In this document: in pieces, positions 6,417 to 14,958 of the stretch | Layout: every line of letters starts with the position of its first letter | Numbering within the stretch: the first letter of the stretch is position 1 | From: Candidatus Omnitrophota bacterium | GTDB lineage: Bacteria; Omnitrophota; Gorgyraeia; JAHIPI01 | DNA length: 38,554 nt | Direction: 5' to 3' | Assembly (NCBI GenBank): GCA_016783745.1 | Contig: JADHVZ010000018.1 | Coordinates: 1 to 38,554 of the forward strand | The notes under the pieces: generated by a model | What the model was told of the DNA's origin: nothing | Seen by the model: only the letters and a program-made list of their open reading frames with translations | Database searches by the model: none | Made by a program: the position numbers and the translations under genes

Positions 6417-8252
6417 ATGCCAAATCAAAAAAGAAGAAAAGATGTAAGGAACCTCGCGATCATAGCGCACGTTGACCATGGGAAGACCACCCTTGTAGAC
6501 GCCCTTCTTAAATATACCGGCGCCTATGAGTTTAAAGATGGCGAGGTCGCCATAATGGACTCAAATCCTCTTGAGAAAGAGAGAGGCATTACCATCCTGT
6601 CTAAAAACGCTTCTCTCCAATATAAAGGGGTACAATTGAATCTTGTTGATACGCCCGGGCATGCTGATTTTGGCAGTGAGGTCGAACGTATTCTTAAGAT
6701 GGTCGATGGTGTGCTTCTTCTTGTTGACGCCTTTGAAGGGCCCATGCCGCAGACTAAATTTGTTTTAAAGAAGTCACTCGAGCTGCATTTAAAACCGATA
6801 CTTGTGATAAATAAGCTTGATCGTGCCCATGCCCGCCCGGATGAAGTGGCGGATATGACATTCGATCTTTTTTGTGAGCTGCACGCTTCTGATGAACAGC
6901 TTGATTTCCCGATCGTTTACGCTTCGGGAAAGGACGGTTACGCGACTCTTGATCTTGATGAGCCGAGAGACTCTATGAAACCTCTTTTAGAAACTATCCT
7001 GCATAGGGTATTGCCGCCGATAGCCAACCCTGATCTGCCTTTTCAGATGCTGGTTACAATGCTTGATTATAACTCTTATGCTGGGCGAATCGCTATAGGG
7101 CGGATTTTTCACGGGGTTGTCCGTGTCGGGGACCCTGTGGCGCTTGTGAAACGTGATGGGACTGTTGCCAGAGGCAAGGCAGCTAAGATCATGAAGTATC
7201 GTGGACTGATCCGTATCGAGGTCAATGAGGCTATGGCAGGAGATATTATATCGATCTCCGGGATAGAGGACGTAGAAGTCGGAGAGACACTCACGTGTAT
7301 TGATAAGCCAAAAGGATTGCCTACTATTAAAATAGATGAGCCTACGATCTCTATGAACTTTTCTCATAATACAAGCCCTCTTTCAGGCAAGGATGGAGGC
7401 AGATTTTTAACATCACGGCATATACGGGAGCGTCTTGAGCATGAGGCTATGATAAATGTCGGCATCAAGGTCGAGGAGGTTCTAGGGACTGACCGGTTAA
7501 AGGTCTCAGGCCGCGGTGAGCTGCATCTTGCCATCCTTATTGAAACAATGCGCCGTGAAGGGTATGAGATGGAAGTCTCCAGGCCGCAGGTTATTTTGAA
7601 GAAAATGGGCAGTCAAACGCTCGAGCCGGTTGAAGAGGTGGTAATCGAGGTGGAAAATGAGTATCAGGGTGTTGTTATGCAGGCGATCGGAGCTCGCAAG
7701 GCTCAGATGCGCGACATGAAGACAACATCTTCCGGCACTATCCGTATGGAATTTGTTGTTGCCTCAAGGGCATTGATCGGGTTTAGAAGCGATTTTCTTA
7801 TGATGACCCGGGGTAATGGCGTCATGTACCAGAATTTTTTTGAATATCAGACCCATAAAGGAGATATGCCTACCCGTCAAAGCGGTGTTCTCATCGCACA
7901 TGGATCCGGTGACGCGGTGGCATACGCGCTTTATAATTTACAGCCACGCGGTGATATCTTTGTTAAACCGGGAGAAAGGCTATATGAGGGGATGATCGTC
8001 GGTGTAAACAACAAGGGGGCCGATATTGTTGTAAACGCCTTACGCGGAAAGAAATTAACTAATATGCGCGCTTCAGGAAGTGATGACGCGATCATGCTTA
8101 TACCTCCGCGGCAGATGACCATTGAGTTCGCTCTTGAGTTTATTGAGGATGATGAATTAGTTGAGATAACTCCCAAATATGTAAGGCTCCGGAAATTGCA
8201 TTTAACAGAAGTAGCGCGCAAGCGGTTGAGCCGTAGCGCAAAATCAAAATAA
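6417..8252 (+). CDS. typA: Ribosome-associated translational GTPase TypA/BipA
   Basis: The protein (611 aa from ATG 6417; the track's TTG at 6405 adds four residues) shows the translational GTPase signatures. G1 is A-H-V-D-H-G-K-T, G2 has the R-G-I-T-I-L segment, G3 is D-T-P-G-H-A-D-F and G4 is N-K-L-D. After these come domain II, EF-G-like domains III and V (G-R-G-E-L-H-L-A-I-L-I-E-T-M-R-R) and the TypA-specific C-terminal domain. TypA/BipA binds the 70S ribosome and helps large-subunit assembly and growth under stress such as cold. Length and motifs are normal. I prefer ATG 6417 because a purine-rich GAGAAAG lies just upstream at workable spacing, while the TTG lacks one. A palindromic repeat follows 16 bases after the stop. 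Confidence 0.95.
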   Translation: MPNQKRRKDVRNLAIIAHVDHGKTTLVDALLKYTGAYEFKDGEVAIMDSNPLEKERGITILSKNASLQYKGVQLNLVDTPGHADFGSEVERILKMVDGVLLLVDAFEGPMPQTKFVLKKSLELHLKPILVINKLDRAHARPDEVADMTFDLFCELHASDEQLDFPIVYASGKDGYATLDLDEPRDSMKPLLETILHRVLPPIANPDLPFQMLVTMLDYNSYAGRIAIGRIFHGVVRVGDPVALVKRDGTVARGKAAKIMKYRGLIRIEVNEAMAGDIISISGIEDVEVGETLTCIDKPKGLPTIKIDEPTISMNFSHNTSPLSGKDGGRFLTSRHIRERLEHEAMINVGIKVEEVLGTDRLKVSGRGELHLAILIETMRREGYEMEVSRPQVILKKMGSQTLEPVEEVVIEVENEYQGVVMQAIGARKAQMRDMKTTSSGTIRMEFVVASRALIGFRSDFLMMTRGNGVMYQNFFEYQTHKGDMPTRQSGVLIAHGSGDAVAYALYNLQPRGDIFVKPGERLYEGMIVGVNNKGADIVVNALRGKKLTNMRASGSDDAIMLIPPRQMTIEFALEFIEDDELVEITPKYVRLRKLHLTEVARKRLSRSAKSK

Positions 8253-8268
8253 TATAGTGAAAGATCGA

Positions 8269-8321
8269 TCAGGCGCTTTGAGCAACTGATCATAAGTGCC
8301 GCACTTCTGCAAAACGTCTGA
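8269..8321. repeat. 53-bp palindromic repeat, copy 2
   Basis: Same length and design as the element at 560-612. The 12-bp arms (TCAGGCGCTTTG / CAAAACGTCTGA) pair with two mismatches, and 42 of 53 bases are shared with copy 1. It lies between typA and the arsenite exporter, and the ORF-track start (GTG 8296) of the exporter falls inside it. Confidence 0.75.
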
Positions 8322-8337
8322 GAAACTACGAGATATC

Positions 8338-9417
8338 ATGGAAAAAGTGATACGCGAGGAACGAACCTTAAGTTTTTTTGAGAGGTATCTGACACTTTGG
8401 GTCATCGGATGCATCGGATCGGGTATATTTCTCGGTAAATCATTTCCGCAGATAGCCCGGACACTGGATGGCATATCGATCTATCAGGTATCTATACCGA
8501 TAGCGATATGCCTCTTTTTTATGATGTATCCGATCATGGTCAAGATCGATTTCGCGGAAGTGATCAAGGCGGGGAAGACACCGAAACCTGTTGCGCTTAC
8601 ACTATTTGTCAATTGGTGCATCAAGCCCTTTACCATGCTGGCGATATCGACGCTATTTTTGGGGGTCCTGTTCAAAGGCTGGTTGCCGGGAGTAGAATTT
8701 GTCAAAGATGGATCGCAGGTCGAACTTTACAGGTCCTATATTTCCGGGTGTATTCTTCTGGGTATCGCGCCATGCACGGCAATGGTCCTCATATGGGGGC
8801 ATTTATCTAAGGGGAATGACGGACACACGCTTGTGATGGTCGCCATCAATTCTCTTACTATGTTATTTTTGTATGCCCCTTTAGGCGGATGGCTCTTGGG
8901 AGTCAACAGGATGCCTATCCCATGGCAGACGATCGCGCTGTCCGTTATCATATATGTGGGATTACCGCTTTTTCTGGGATACCATTCCCGTAAGTGGGCC
9001 ATTAAAAAAATGGGTTTTAAGTGGTTTAAGGAAACCTTTCTTCATCGTTTGACTCCGGTCTCGATCTCCGCTCTCCTTGTTACTTTAGTACTTTTATTCT
9101 CTTTTAAAGGCGAGCTGATAATAAATCAGCCGCAGGTCATTTTCTTGATCGCTATCCCGCTCCTTATACAGACGTGCCTGATATTTATAATCGCCTATGC
9201 GTTAGCAAGGTGGCTCAAATTATCATATAGAGACGCGGCGCCGTCAGCCCTGATAGGGGCGAGTAATCACTTTGAAGTCGCGATCGCCACATCAGCCATG
9301 CTTTTTGGGCTCTCCTCGGGAGCGTCATTAGCGACTGTTGTGGGAGTCTTGATAGAGGTGCCTGTTATGCTGTTACTCGTAAAGGTATGCCTTAAAACCC
9401 GCCATTTATTCAAGTGA
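8338..9417 (+). CDS. ACR3 family arsenite efflux permease
   Basis: The protein (359 aa from ATG 8338) is highly hydrophobic with about ten predicted membrane segments. It carries the ACR3 signature [12 protein letters not shown], whose cysteine is required for As(III) transport in characterised members, and a late helix with I-E-V-P-V-M. ACR3 proteins of the bile/arsenite/riboflavin transporter superfamily export arsenite with the proton gradient. The track's GTG start at 8296 lies inside a palindromic repeat, so the first 14 residues there are not genuine; ATG 8338 fits the family's usual beginning. No arsR, arsC, arsA or arsM is nearby, so the gene appears as a lone resistance gene. A REP-like element follows 9 bases after the stop. 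Confidence 0.9.
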   Translation: MEKVIREERTLSFFERYLTLWVIGCIGSGIFLGKSFPQIARTLDGISIYQVSIPIAICLFFMMYPIMVKIDFAEVIKAGKTPKPVALTLFVNWCIKPFTMLAISTLFLGVLFKGWLPGVEFVKDGSQVELYRSYISGCILLGIAPCTAMVLIWGHLSKGNDGHTLVMVAINSLTMLFLYAPLGGWLLGVNRMPIPWQTIALSVIIYVGLPLFLGYHSRKWAIKKMGFKWFKETFLHRLTPVSISALLVTLVLLFSFKGELIINQPQVIFLIAIPLLIQTCLIFIIAYALARWLKLSYRDAAPSALIGASNHFEVAIATSAMLFGLSSGASLATVVGVLIEVPVMLLLVKVCLKTRHLFK

Positions 9418-9426
9418 TAAACAAAA

Positions 9427-9530
9427 GGGGGCAGACACTTTTTTAAAGCATAGGGACAGACACTTTTTGAGGCTATTTACATAACTACAAAAAGTGTCTG
9501 TCCCTGACAACGCTAAAAAAACTGTCCCAT
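9427..9530. repeat. GGGACAGACAC REP-like element, copy 1
   Basis: A perfect inner palindrome has 18-bp arms (AGGGACAGACACTTTTTG at 9452-9469 and its complement at 9488-9505) around an 18-nt loop. It is enclosed by outer partial copies, G-GGGGCAGACACTTTTTT on the left and AAAAAAACTGTCCC on the right. A second copy lies at 20015-20120. Such palindromes resemble REP/BIME elements moved by REP-associated Y1 transposases in other bacteria. No such transposase gene is in this window other than the IS200 tnpA. Confidence 0.85.
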
Positions 9531-9544
9531 TTTTTTGTTTTCTT

Positions 9545-9574
9545 TTGCCTCCTTATGTATTATAATAGTATAAT
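9545..9574 (+). promoter_or_regulatory. Candidate sigma70 promoter for the trehalose genes
   Basis: TTGCCT, 18 bases, TATAAT upstream of the TTG start at 9634. A second TATAAT at 9561 lacks a well-spaced -35. The region directly follows the REP-like element. Confidence 0.4.
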
Positions 9575-9633
9575 TACCCTACAATAGAGGTGGACTTTTT
9601 TCGGCTATTTCGCGCGATAGAAAGGAGAGCATA

Positions 9634-11250
9634 TTGGCCGCATATTCTTTTCGCTCGGTGATCTTTGACCTGGACGGTGTCGTGACCAGGACCGCAAGCG
9701 TTCACGGAAAGGCATGGAAGACGGTTTTTGACGATTACATGAAGATGAGAGAGAAGAGGGACGCGGAGCCTTTCCGCGAGTTTACCCATGAAAGTGATTA
9801 CCTTCCCTATGTAGACGGCAAGCCCAGATATCAGGGCGTTAAGAGTTTTCTTGAATCCCGCAATATACATATTCCTTTCGGAGACGCATCGGACCCCGCC
9901 GGTAAAGAAACTGTCTGCGGCGTGGGAAACAAAAAGAACGATCACTTCCGCGAGATCCTGAAAAGGGACGGGGCAGAGGTCTTTTCATCGACCATCGATC
10001 TTATAAAACAGCTTAAAGAGGTGGGAGTAAAGGTGGGCGTAGCATCATCCTCGAAGAATTGTAAGATCATTCTTGAATCCGTAGGGCATGGGAATCTTTT
10101 TGAAACACGTATTGACGGTGTTGTTTCCGCGGAACTCGGCCTTCATGGCAAACCGGAGGGCGATATATTCGTTGTAGCCGCGGAGAAACTTGGCACCGAA
10201 CCGCGCGAATCTATAGTTGTAGAAGACGCTACTTCAGGCGTTCAGGCCGGACGTAACGGCGGATTTGGATTGGTGTTAGGAGTCGCGCGCGAGAATAATG
10301 AAAGTGATCTACTTGAGCACGGCGCTGATGTTGTAGTGCGTGACATATCCGAGATCAATATAGAGTGGATAGAGAAGTGGTTCCGGCGCAAACCAAAACC
10401 TTTACCGGGGGAACAGGCCGATAGGGAAACAGGTTTTGAGCCTGATCCCGAAAAAGACGGCCTGAAGTTCAAGATCAATCCGGCTTACCTCAGAAGCGGC
10501 AAAGACTTGATCTCAGATAAGCGTAAATTCGTATTTTTTCTGGATTATGACGGCACGTTGACCCCTATTGTCTCACGTCCGGATCTGGCAGTGATCTCTA
10601 AAGAGATGAAAAGTACCGTAGAAAAATTATCCGGCAAGCATATGGTCGCCATAGTCAGCGGCAGGATGAGAGAAGATGTAGAAGGCCTTGCCGAGATAAA
10701 AGATATTTTTTACGCGGGCAGCCACGGCTTTGATATATTGGGACCGGGTTTTTCCATGATCCACCCGAAGGCAAAAGAGGCGATCTCCGTAGTAGCTGAG
10801 GTCATTGAGAAACTTTCTAAAAAACTGAGTAATATAGAAGGGCTCATCATTGAGAAGAAGAAGTTCAGCGTTGCTGTACACTACCGCCTTGTTGATGAGG
10901 CAAAGCATCTTCCCCAGATAAAGGCATTTGTAGAGAATATCGCAAAGGAATATGGCTCGCTGTGCCTTATGAAAGGCAAGAAGGTCTTTGAGCTTTTGCC
11001 GAATATCAGCTGGGATAAAGGGCAGGCCATACGGTGGATCATGAAGGCGCTCAAGCTTTCATGGAAGGAGAGTTCCTGCGTTTACATAGGAGATGATGTT
11101 ACTGATGAATACGCGTTCAGGTCCATGCGCACCAGAGGAACGGGTATTCTCGTATCAAAAGACCTAAGGCCATCCGCGGCGGATTTCTGGCTTTCGTCTC
11201 CGGATGAGGTAAGGAGCTTGTTTGAAAAGATCATCGCGTTACCCTCTTAG
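9634..11250 (+). CDS. Beta-phosphoglucomutase-like HAD / trehalose-6-phosphate phosphatase fusion
   Basis: The 538-aa product has two HAD domains. The N-terminal half (about 1-245) is beta-phosphoglucomutase-like: D-L-D-G-V-V (nucleophile D12, acid D14), an alpha-helical cap, S-S-S-K-N and E-D-A-T-S-G-V-Q-A-G. The C-terminal half (about 290-535) is an OtsB-type trehalose-6-phosphate phosphatase, with D-Y-D-G-T-L-T-P (D304, D306), S-G-R, G-S-H-G and G-D-D-V-T-D-E (486-492). A coherent route is dephosphorylation of trehalose-6-P, phosphorolysis by the downstream GH65 enzyme, and conversion of beta-glucose-1-P to glucose-6-P by the mutase domain. The order mutase-OtsB-GH65 matches mycobacterial OtsB1 (Rv2006), here split into two genes overlapping by 29 bases. 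The TTG start has AAAGGAGAG at ideal spacing. No otsA is in the window. Confidence 0.9.
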   Translation: MAAYSFRSVIFDLDGVVTRTASVHGKAWKTVFDDYMKMREKRDAEPFREFTHESDYLPYVDGKPRYQGVKSFLESRNIHIPFGDASDPAGKETVCGVGNKKNDHFREILKRDGAEVFSSTIDLIKQLKEVGVKVGVASSSKNCKIILESVGHGNLFETRIDGVVSAELGLHGKPEGDIFVVAAEKLGTEPRESIVVEDATSGVQAGRNGGFGLVLGVARENNESDLLEHGADVVVRDISEINIEWIEKWFRRKPKPLPGEQADRETGFEPDPEKDGLKFKINPAYLRSGKDLISDKRKFVFFLDYDGTLTPIVSRPDLAVISKEMKSTVEKLSGKHMVAIVSGRMREDVEGLAEIKDIFYAGSHGFDILGPGFSMIHPKAKEAISVVAEVIEKLSKKLSNIEGLIIEKKKFSVAVHYRLVDEAKHLPQIKAFVENIAKEYGSLCLMKGKKVFELLPNISWDKGQAIRWIMKALKLSWKESSCVYIGDDVTDEYAFRSMRTRGTGILVSKDLRPSAADFWLSSPDEVRSLFEKIIALPS

Positions 11251-14089
11251 AAGGACAAGAAAAGAGAAGCGGGACCTGTCGTGGAAACTCACATACGAGA
11301 ACTTTATGCCCGCCAAAGAGGGCTTGCGTGAGGTATTATGCACGCTCGGTAACGGATACCTTGGAACACGGGGTGCCTCACCCGAGTCAAGGGCTTCAAG
11401 GATCCATTATCCGGGAACGTATATTGCCGGTGTGTATAATAAATTATCCACGGACATAGCCGGCAAGACAGTATCAAACGAAGCGTTTATAAACTGCACT
11501 AACTGGCTGCCCCTGACATTCAGGATCGAAAACGACGACTGGATAGTGCCTTCCTCATGCAAAATACTTTTCTATTATCAGGAGCTTGACATGCGCAGTG
11601 GAGTATTAAGCCGCAAGGTCCGTTTCCGGGAACGGAAAGGCTATACCTTTACCGTGGAGACGGCACGTATCGTACATATAGTCAAACCACATCTCGCCGC
11701 TATAAAATATGTGATCACGCCTGAGGATTATGAAGGCCCTATTACTATCCGCTCCGGACTTGATGGATCAGTTGAAAATAAGGGCGTCGCGAGGTATAGG
11801 CAGCTCAATTCAAGGCATCTCAAGGCGCATGCCGCAAGAAAAATAGATAAAAACACGATTCACCTTTCTGTCGTGACTTCTCAGTCAAAGATCGTGATAT
11901 CGCAAAGCGCAAGAACGCGTATATTCCGCTCCGGAGAAGAACTTCACGCGAAAAGCACTATGCAATTGAAGCATGAAAAGGCAATATACCAGGATTTCAC
12001 ATTGCGCGTTTGTAAGAACAATAGTTATGAAGTGGAAAAAATCGTTTCAATATATACTTCAAAAGATAAGGGAGTTAAAGACCCCGGCGTAGAATCCGTA
12101 CGCGCTCTAAAACGGCCGCTAAGATTTGACGGTTTAATAGAAAGCCATAGAAAGCGATGGGGATTATTGTGGAAGACCTTTGATATTAATATAAGCGGAG
12201 ACGCGACATTCCGGAAGATTTTAAGGCTTCACACATTCCATCTGATCCAGAGCGCTTCTTTTCATAATATCAATATAGACGCGGGCCTTCCGGCGCGCGG
12301 CCTGCATGGCGAGGCATACAGGGGCCATATATTCTGGGACCAGCTATTCGTTATGCCGTTTTATCTGCTAAGGGCTCCGCAAATAGCCAGGGCGCTGATC
12401 ATGTACAGATACAGGCGCCTTAAACAAGCCAGAAAGAATGCCAGGGAGGCCGGGTATAAGGGCGCGATGTTTCCGTGGCAAAGCGGCGCGGATGGTGACG
12501 AACAGACACAGTCGATACATCTCAATCCTATGTCAGGTAAATGGGATCCGGATTACAGCTTTCGTCAACGGCACGTATCGTTCGCGGTAGCCCATAACGT
12601 ATGGGAATACTGGTATAGTACGCGTGACACCGATTTCCTGTTTAAGTACGGAGCGGAAATACTACTTTCTATTTCTCAGTTCGCCTCCAGCCTTACCCGT
12701 TATAGTCACAGGGACGGCAGATATCACACAGAAGGCCTGATGGGACCGGATGAATTTCACGAAAAATTGCAGAGTTCCTCGGGAGCGGGCTTCAGAGATA
12801 ACGCATATACGAACGTATTTATCGTCGCAACACTGCTAAACACCTTTAAAGTGCTCCGTATATTGCCCGTGAGAATAAAGAGAAGGCTGCTCGAGAGGTT
12901 AGGCATAGATGATGAGGAGCTTATGCGGTGGGAGGATATAACGCGGAAGATGAATATTATCTTCAATAACGAAGGTATCATCGCTCAATTCGAAGATTAC
13001 TTTAGATTAAGAGAGATAGATCTTGACGCATATAGGGAGAAATACGGTAATGTCCACAGGATGGACAGGATACTTAAAGCAGAGGGCAAATCACCGAATG
13101 ACTACAAGGTAGCCAAGCAGGCGGACGTTCTCATGATGTTTTATATCTTCGAGATGTCCGAAATACGGCATATCCTTAACAGGTTGGGATACTATTTTGA
13201 CAGGGGACTTTTCAGCAAAAACTACGATTATTACATAAAAAAGACCTCCCACGGGTCAACGTTGAGTAAAGTAGTCCATTGTTATTTATCGCACCTGCTT
13301 CATAGGGACAGTGAGACATGGCAGTGGTACCTTGATGTGCTTAAGTCTGATATATATGATACGCAGGGAGGCACTACTCCCGAAGGTATACATACCGGTG
13401 TTATGGGCGGCTCCATTAACATCGCGATAAAAAGCTTTTGCGGAATAAACTTTCCTGACGACCGCATTAGAATAAGCCCCAGCCTGCCGAAAAACTGGCG
13501 GCGGATCAAGCTGAGATTTCTTTATAAAGGCAGATGGGTCTTTGTAAATATTACAAGGCGTTTGATAAGTATTTTTATAAGGGGACCCAAAAGTAGACAA
13601 GCGACTGTGGCTGTCGAGATATACGGCAAAAAGTATAAACTATCAATGGGCAGATTGCATAAGCTGCCCATTGATCGGGAAATTACCATGGCAGCGGCAG
13701 ACGGAGTCAAGAAAGTGGTCCAGGAAAAAGTGCTTATAGCAGACGGGGATATTTTACAAGCTGTCATGCTCAGAACAAGAATGGAAGCGCTCGGCTATCT
13801 GGCAGATTGTGTATATAGCGGACATGAGGCGCTGGATATATTAAAGACAGGATGGGTAGACCTTATTATCCTGGCGGTGTCGCTTCAGGGTAACATGAAT
13901 GGCTATCAATTACTGAAGGATATAAAAAAGCGCAAGAGATTTTCAAATATACCTATAATCATGCAGACAAAAAAGGCGGGCATGAAAAAGGTGTTTGAGC
14001 GCAGGGGCATTGACGCGTATTTCGTAAAACCTTATCCGGTGGAATTACTTTTAGATAAAGCTCAGAAAATAATTGGAACGAGAGGCTAA
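11222..14089 (+). CDS. GH65 glycoside phosphorylase/hydrolase (trehalose/maltose type) with C-terminal pseudo-receiver domain
   Basis: The 955-aa product contains a GH65 enzyme (about 20-800). It has the N-terminal beta-sandwich G-N-G-Y-L-G-T-R-G, the catalytic barrel motif R-G-H-I-F-W-D, the general acid E511 in G-P-D-E-F-H-E, K-Q-A-D near 630, and S-H-G-S-T-L-S of the phosphate or water site. GH65 members phosphorolyse or hydrolyse trehalose, maltose, kojibiose and similar disaccharides; trehalose is inferred from the upstream T6P phosphatase. The last 120 residues are receiver-like: V-L-I-A-D-G-D, I-I-L-A-V-S-L-Q-G, F-V-K-P-Y. The phospho-acceptor aspartate is replaced by A885, while the conserved lysine remains. 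I know of no such GH65-receiver fusion. The start TTG 11222 lies inside the preceding gene with AAGGAG five bases upstream, so translation is coupled. Confidence 0.88.
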   Translation: MKRSSRYPLRRTRKEKRDLSWKLTYENFMPAKEGLREVLCTLGNGYLGTRGASPESRASRIHYPGTYIAGVYNKLSTDIAGKTVSNEAFINCTNWLPLTFRIENDDWIVPSSCKILFYYQELDMRSGVLSRKVRFRERKGYTFTVETARIVHIVKPHLAAIKYVITPEDYEGPITIRSGLDGSVENKGVARYRQLNSRHLKAHAARKIDKNTIHLSVVTSQSKIVISQSARTRIFRSGEELHAKSTMQLKHEKAIYQDFTLRVCKNNSYEVEKIVSIYTSKDKGVKDPGVESVRALKRPLRFDGLIESHRKRWGLLWKTFDINISGDATFRKILRLHTFHLIQSASFHNINIDAGLPARGLHGEAYRGHIFWDQLFVMPFYLLRAPQIARALIMYRYRRLKQARKNAREAGYKGAMFPWQSGADGDEQTQSIHLNPMSGKWDPDYSFRQRHVSFAVAHNVWEYWYSTRDTDFLFKYGAEILLSISQFASSLTRYSHRDGRYHTEGLMGPDEFHEKLQSSSGAGFRDNAYTNVFIVATLLNTFKVLRILPVRIKRRLLERLGIDDEELMRWEDITRKMNIIFNNEGIIAQFEDYFRLREIDLDAYREKYGNVHRMDRILKAEGKSPNDYKVAKQADVLMMFYIFEMSEIRHILNRLGYYFDRGLFSKNYDYYIKKTSHGSTLSKVVHCYLSHLLHRDSETWQWYLDVLKSDIYDTQGGTTPEGIHTGVMGGSINIAIKSFCGINFPDDRIRISPSLPKNWRRIKLRFLYKGRWVFVNITRRLISIFIRGPKSRQATVAVEIYGKKYKLSMGRLHKLPIDREITMAAADGVKKVVQEKVLIADGDILQAVMLRTRMEALGYLADCVYSGHEALDILKTGWVDLIILAVSLQGNMNGYQLLKDIKKRKRFSNIPIIMQTKKAGMKKVFERRGIDAYFVKPYPVELLLDKAQKIIGTRG

Positions 14090-14136
14090 AAGATTTCAGT
14101 CGGGGTCCGGCTTGTTTAAAATAAGAAAGTGAGGTC

Positions 14137-14610
14137 ATGATGACTGCTCATAAGAAATCGAGGACAGAGGAGCTAGCGTTAAAGCTTAAGGCAATAAAAG
14201 CGAAGGATATAATGACCAGGCATGTCATAACTACCGAAGAGAATGCTACTCTTTCAGAGGTTGCGGAGATCATGGTGAAGGAGAGGATCAGCGGCATACC
14301 GGTGATCACAAAAAAGGATACAGTGGCGGGCATCATTACTATGTCAGACCTTTTCATCGTAATGGACATGATAGAGTCGGGAGATGTACTGGAAAGCGGC
14401 GCGGGGAGCTTCAATCCTACGGTCAAGTTCGGCATGTCTACTGATATAGTGAAGGTAAAGCAGAATACATCTATTCACGAGATAATAGGACTGGTAAAGT
14501 ACAAAAATGTTCACACGATCCCTGTTTTTGAAGGTAGGCAGATGGTGGGGATCATAGGAAGACGCGATATCTTCAATACCTTCTACGAGGCGGTTCGAAG
14601 CGTACAGTAG
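14137..14610 (+). CDS. Tandem CBS-domain protein
   Basis: The 157-aa protein is essentially a CBS pair (Bateman module). The first CBS spans about 20-80 (I-M-T-R-H-V-I-T, R-I-S-G-I-P-V-I, A-G-I-I-T-M-S-D-L). The second spans about 95-155 (V-K-Q-N-T-S-I-H-E-I, V-H-T-I-P-V-F, V-G-I-I-G-R-R-D-I). Each ends in the usual G-I-I-x-x-x-D, which binds adenine nucleotide phosphates in many homologues. There is no catalytic or DNA-binding domain, so it is probably a nucleotide-sensing partner or regulator. It follows the GH65-receiver gene by 47 bases and might belong to the same unit. Two ATGs are adjacent (14137, 14140); the second has better spacing to GTGAGG. Confidence 0.88.
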   Translation: MMTAHKKSRTEELALKLKAIKAKDIMTRHVITTEENATLSEVAEIMVKERISGIPVITKKDTVAGIITMSDLFIVMDMIESGDVLESGAGSFNPTVKFGMSTDIVKVKQNTSIHEIIGLVKYKNVHTIPVFEGRQMVGIIGRRDIFNTFYEAVRSVQ

Positions 14611-14641
14611 TGACTTATTTTGTCTGAAATCACGGAACAAG

Positions 14642-14845
14642 ATGAATAATCCGGATAAACTGTCGGATCCCGTAAAAAAGGAATATTTCAGCGATCTATA
14701 CTGGAAATTCGGGTATTTATCAAAGGGCCTATATGCCGATGAGTTGCAAAAATGGTTTGACATTTTTCCCAGAAAGCAATTTTGCGTGATCAAAAGCGAA
14801 GATCTTTATTCGGATCCTGATCATATATATAAATGGGATCGATGA
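14642..14845 (+). pseudogene. Sulfotransferase remnant
   Basis: The 67-aa ORF contains Y-L-S-K-G-L-Y-A-D-E-L-Q-K-W and F-P-R-K-Q-F-C-V-I-K-S-E-D-L-Y. This is the internal segment of P-loop sulfotransferases that precedes the final third of the domain (normal proteins are about 250-300 aa). The N-terminal PAPS-binding loop and the C-terminus are missing. In the same frame after the TGA the codons read F-L-K-Q-L and then stop again at 14886, which suggests decay. There is no ribosome binding site before the ATG. The stretch 14611-14958 otherwise holds only the promoter candidate for the kinase operon. Confidence 0.7.
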
Positions 14846-14902
14846 TTTTTAAAGCAGCTGGATGATGATCTAAGAATAAATTCCTAAATTCGCTTGAATA
14901 TC

Positions 14903-14931
14903 TTGAATATACAGTTTTTTTGTGGTAATAT
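14903..14931 (+). promoter_or_regulatory. Probable sigma70 promoter of the kinase/EAL operon
   Basis: TTGAAT, 17 bases, TAATAT, with the -10 box 27 bases before the kinase ATG at 14959. Spacing is ideal and both boxes match consensus at four or more positions. Confidence 0.5.
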
Positions 14932-14958
14932 TCTTAAAAGCGTACAAAAAAGGGTGAA

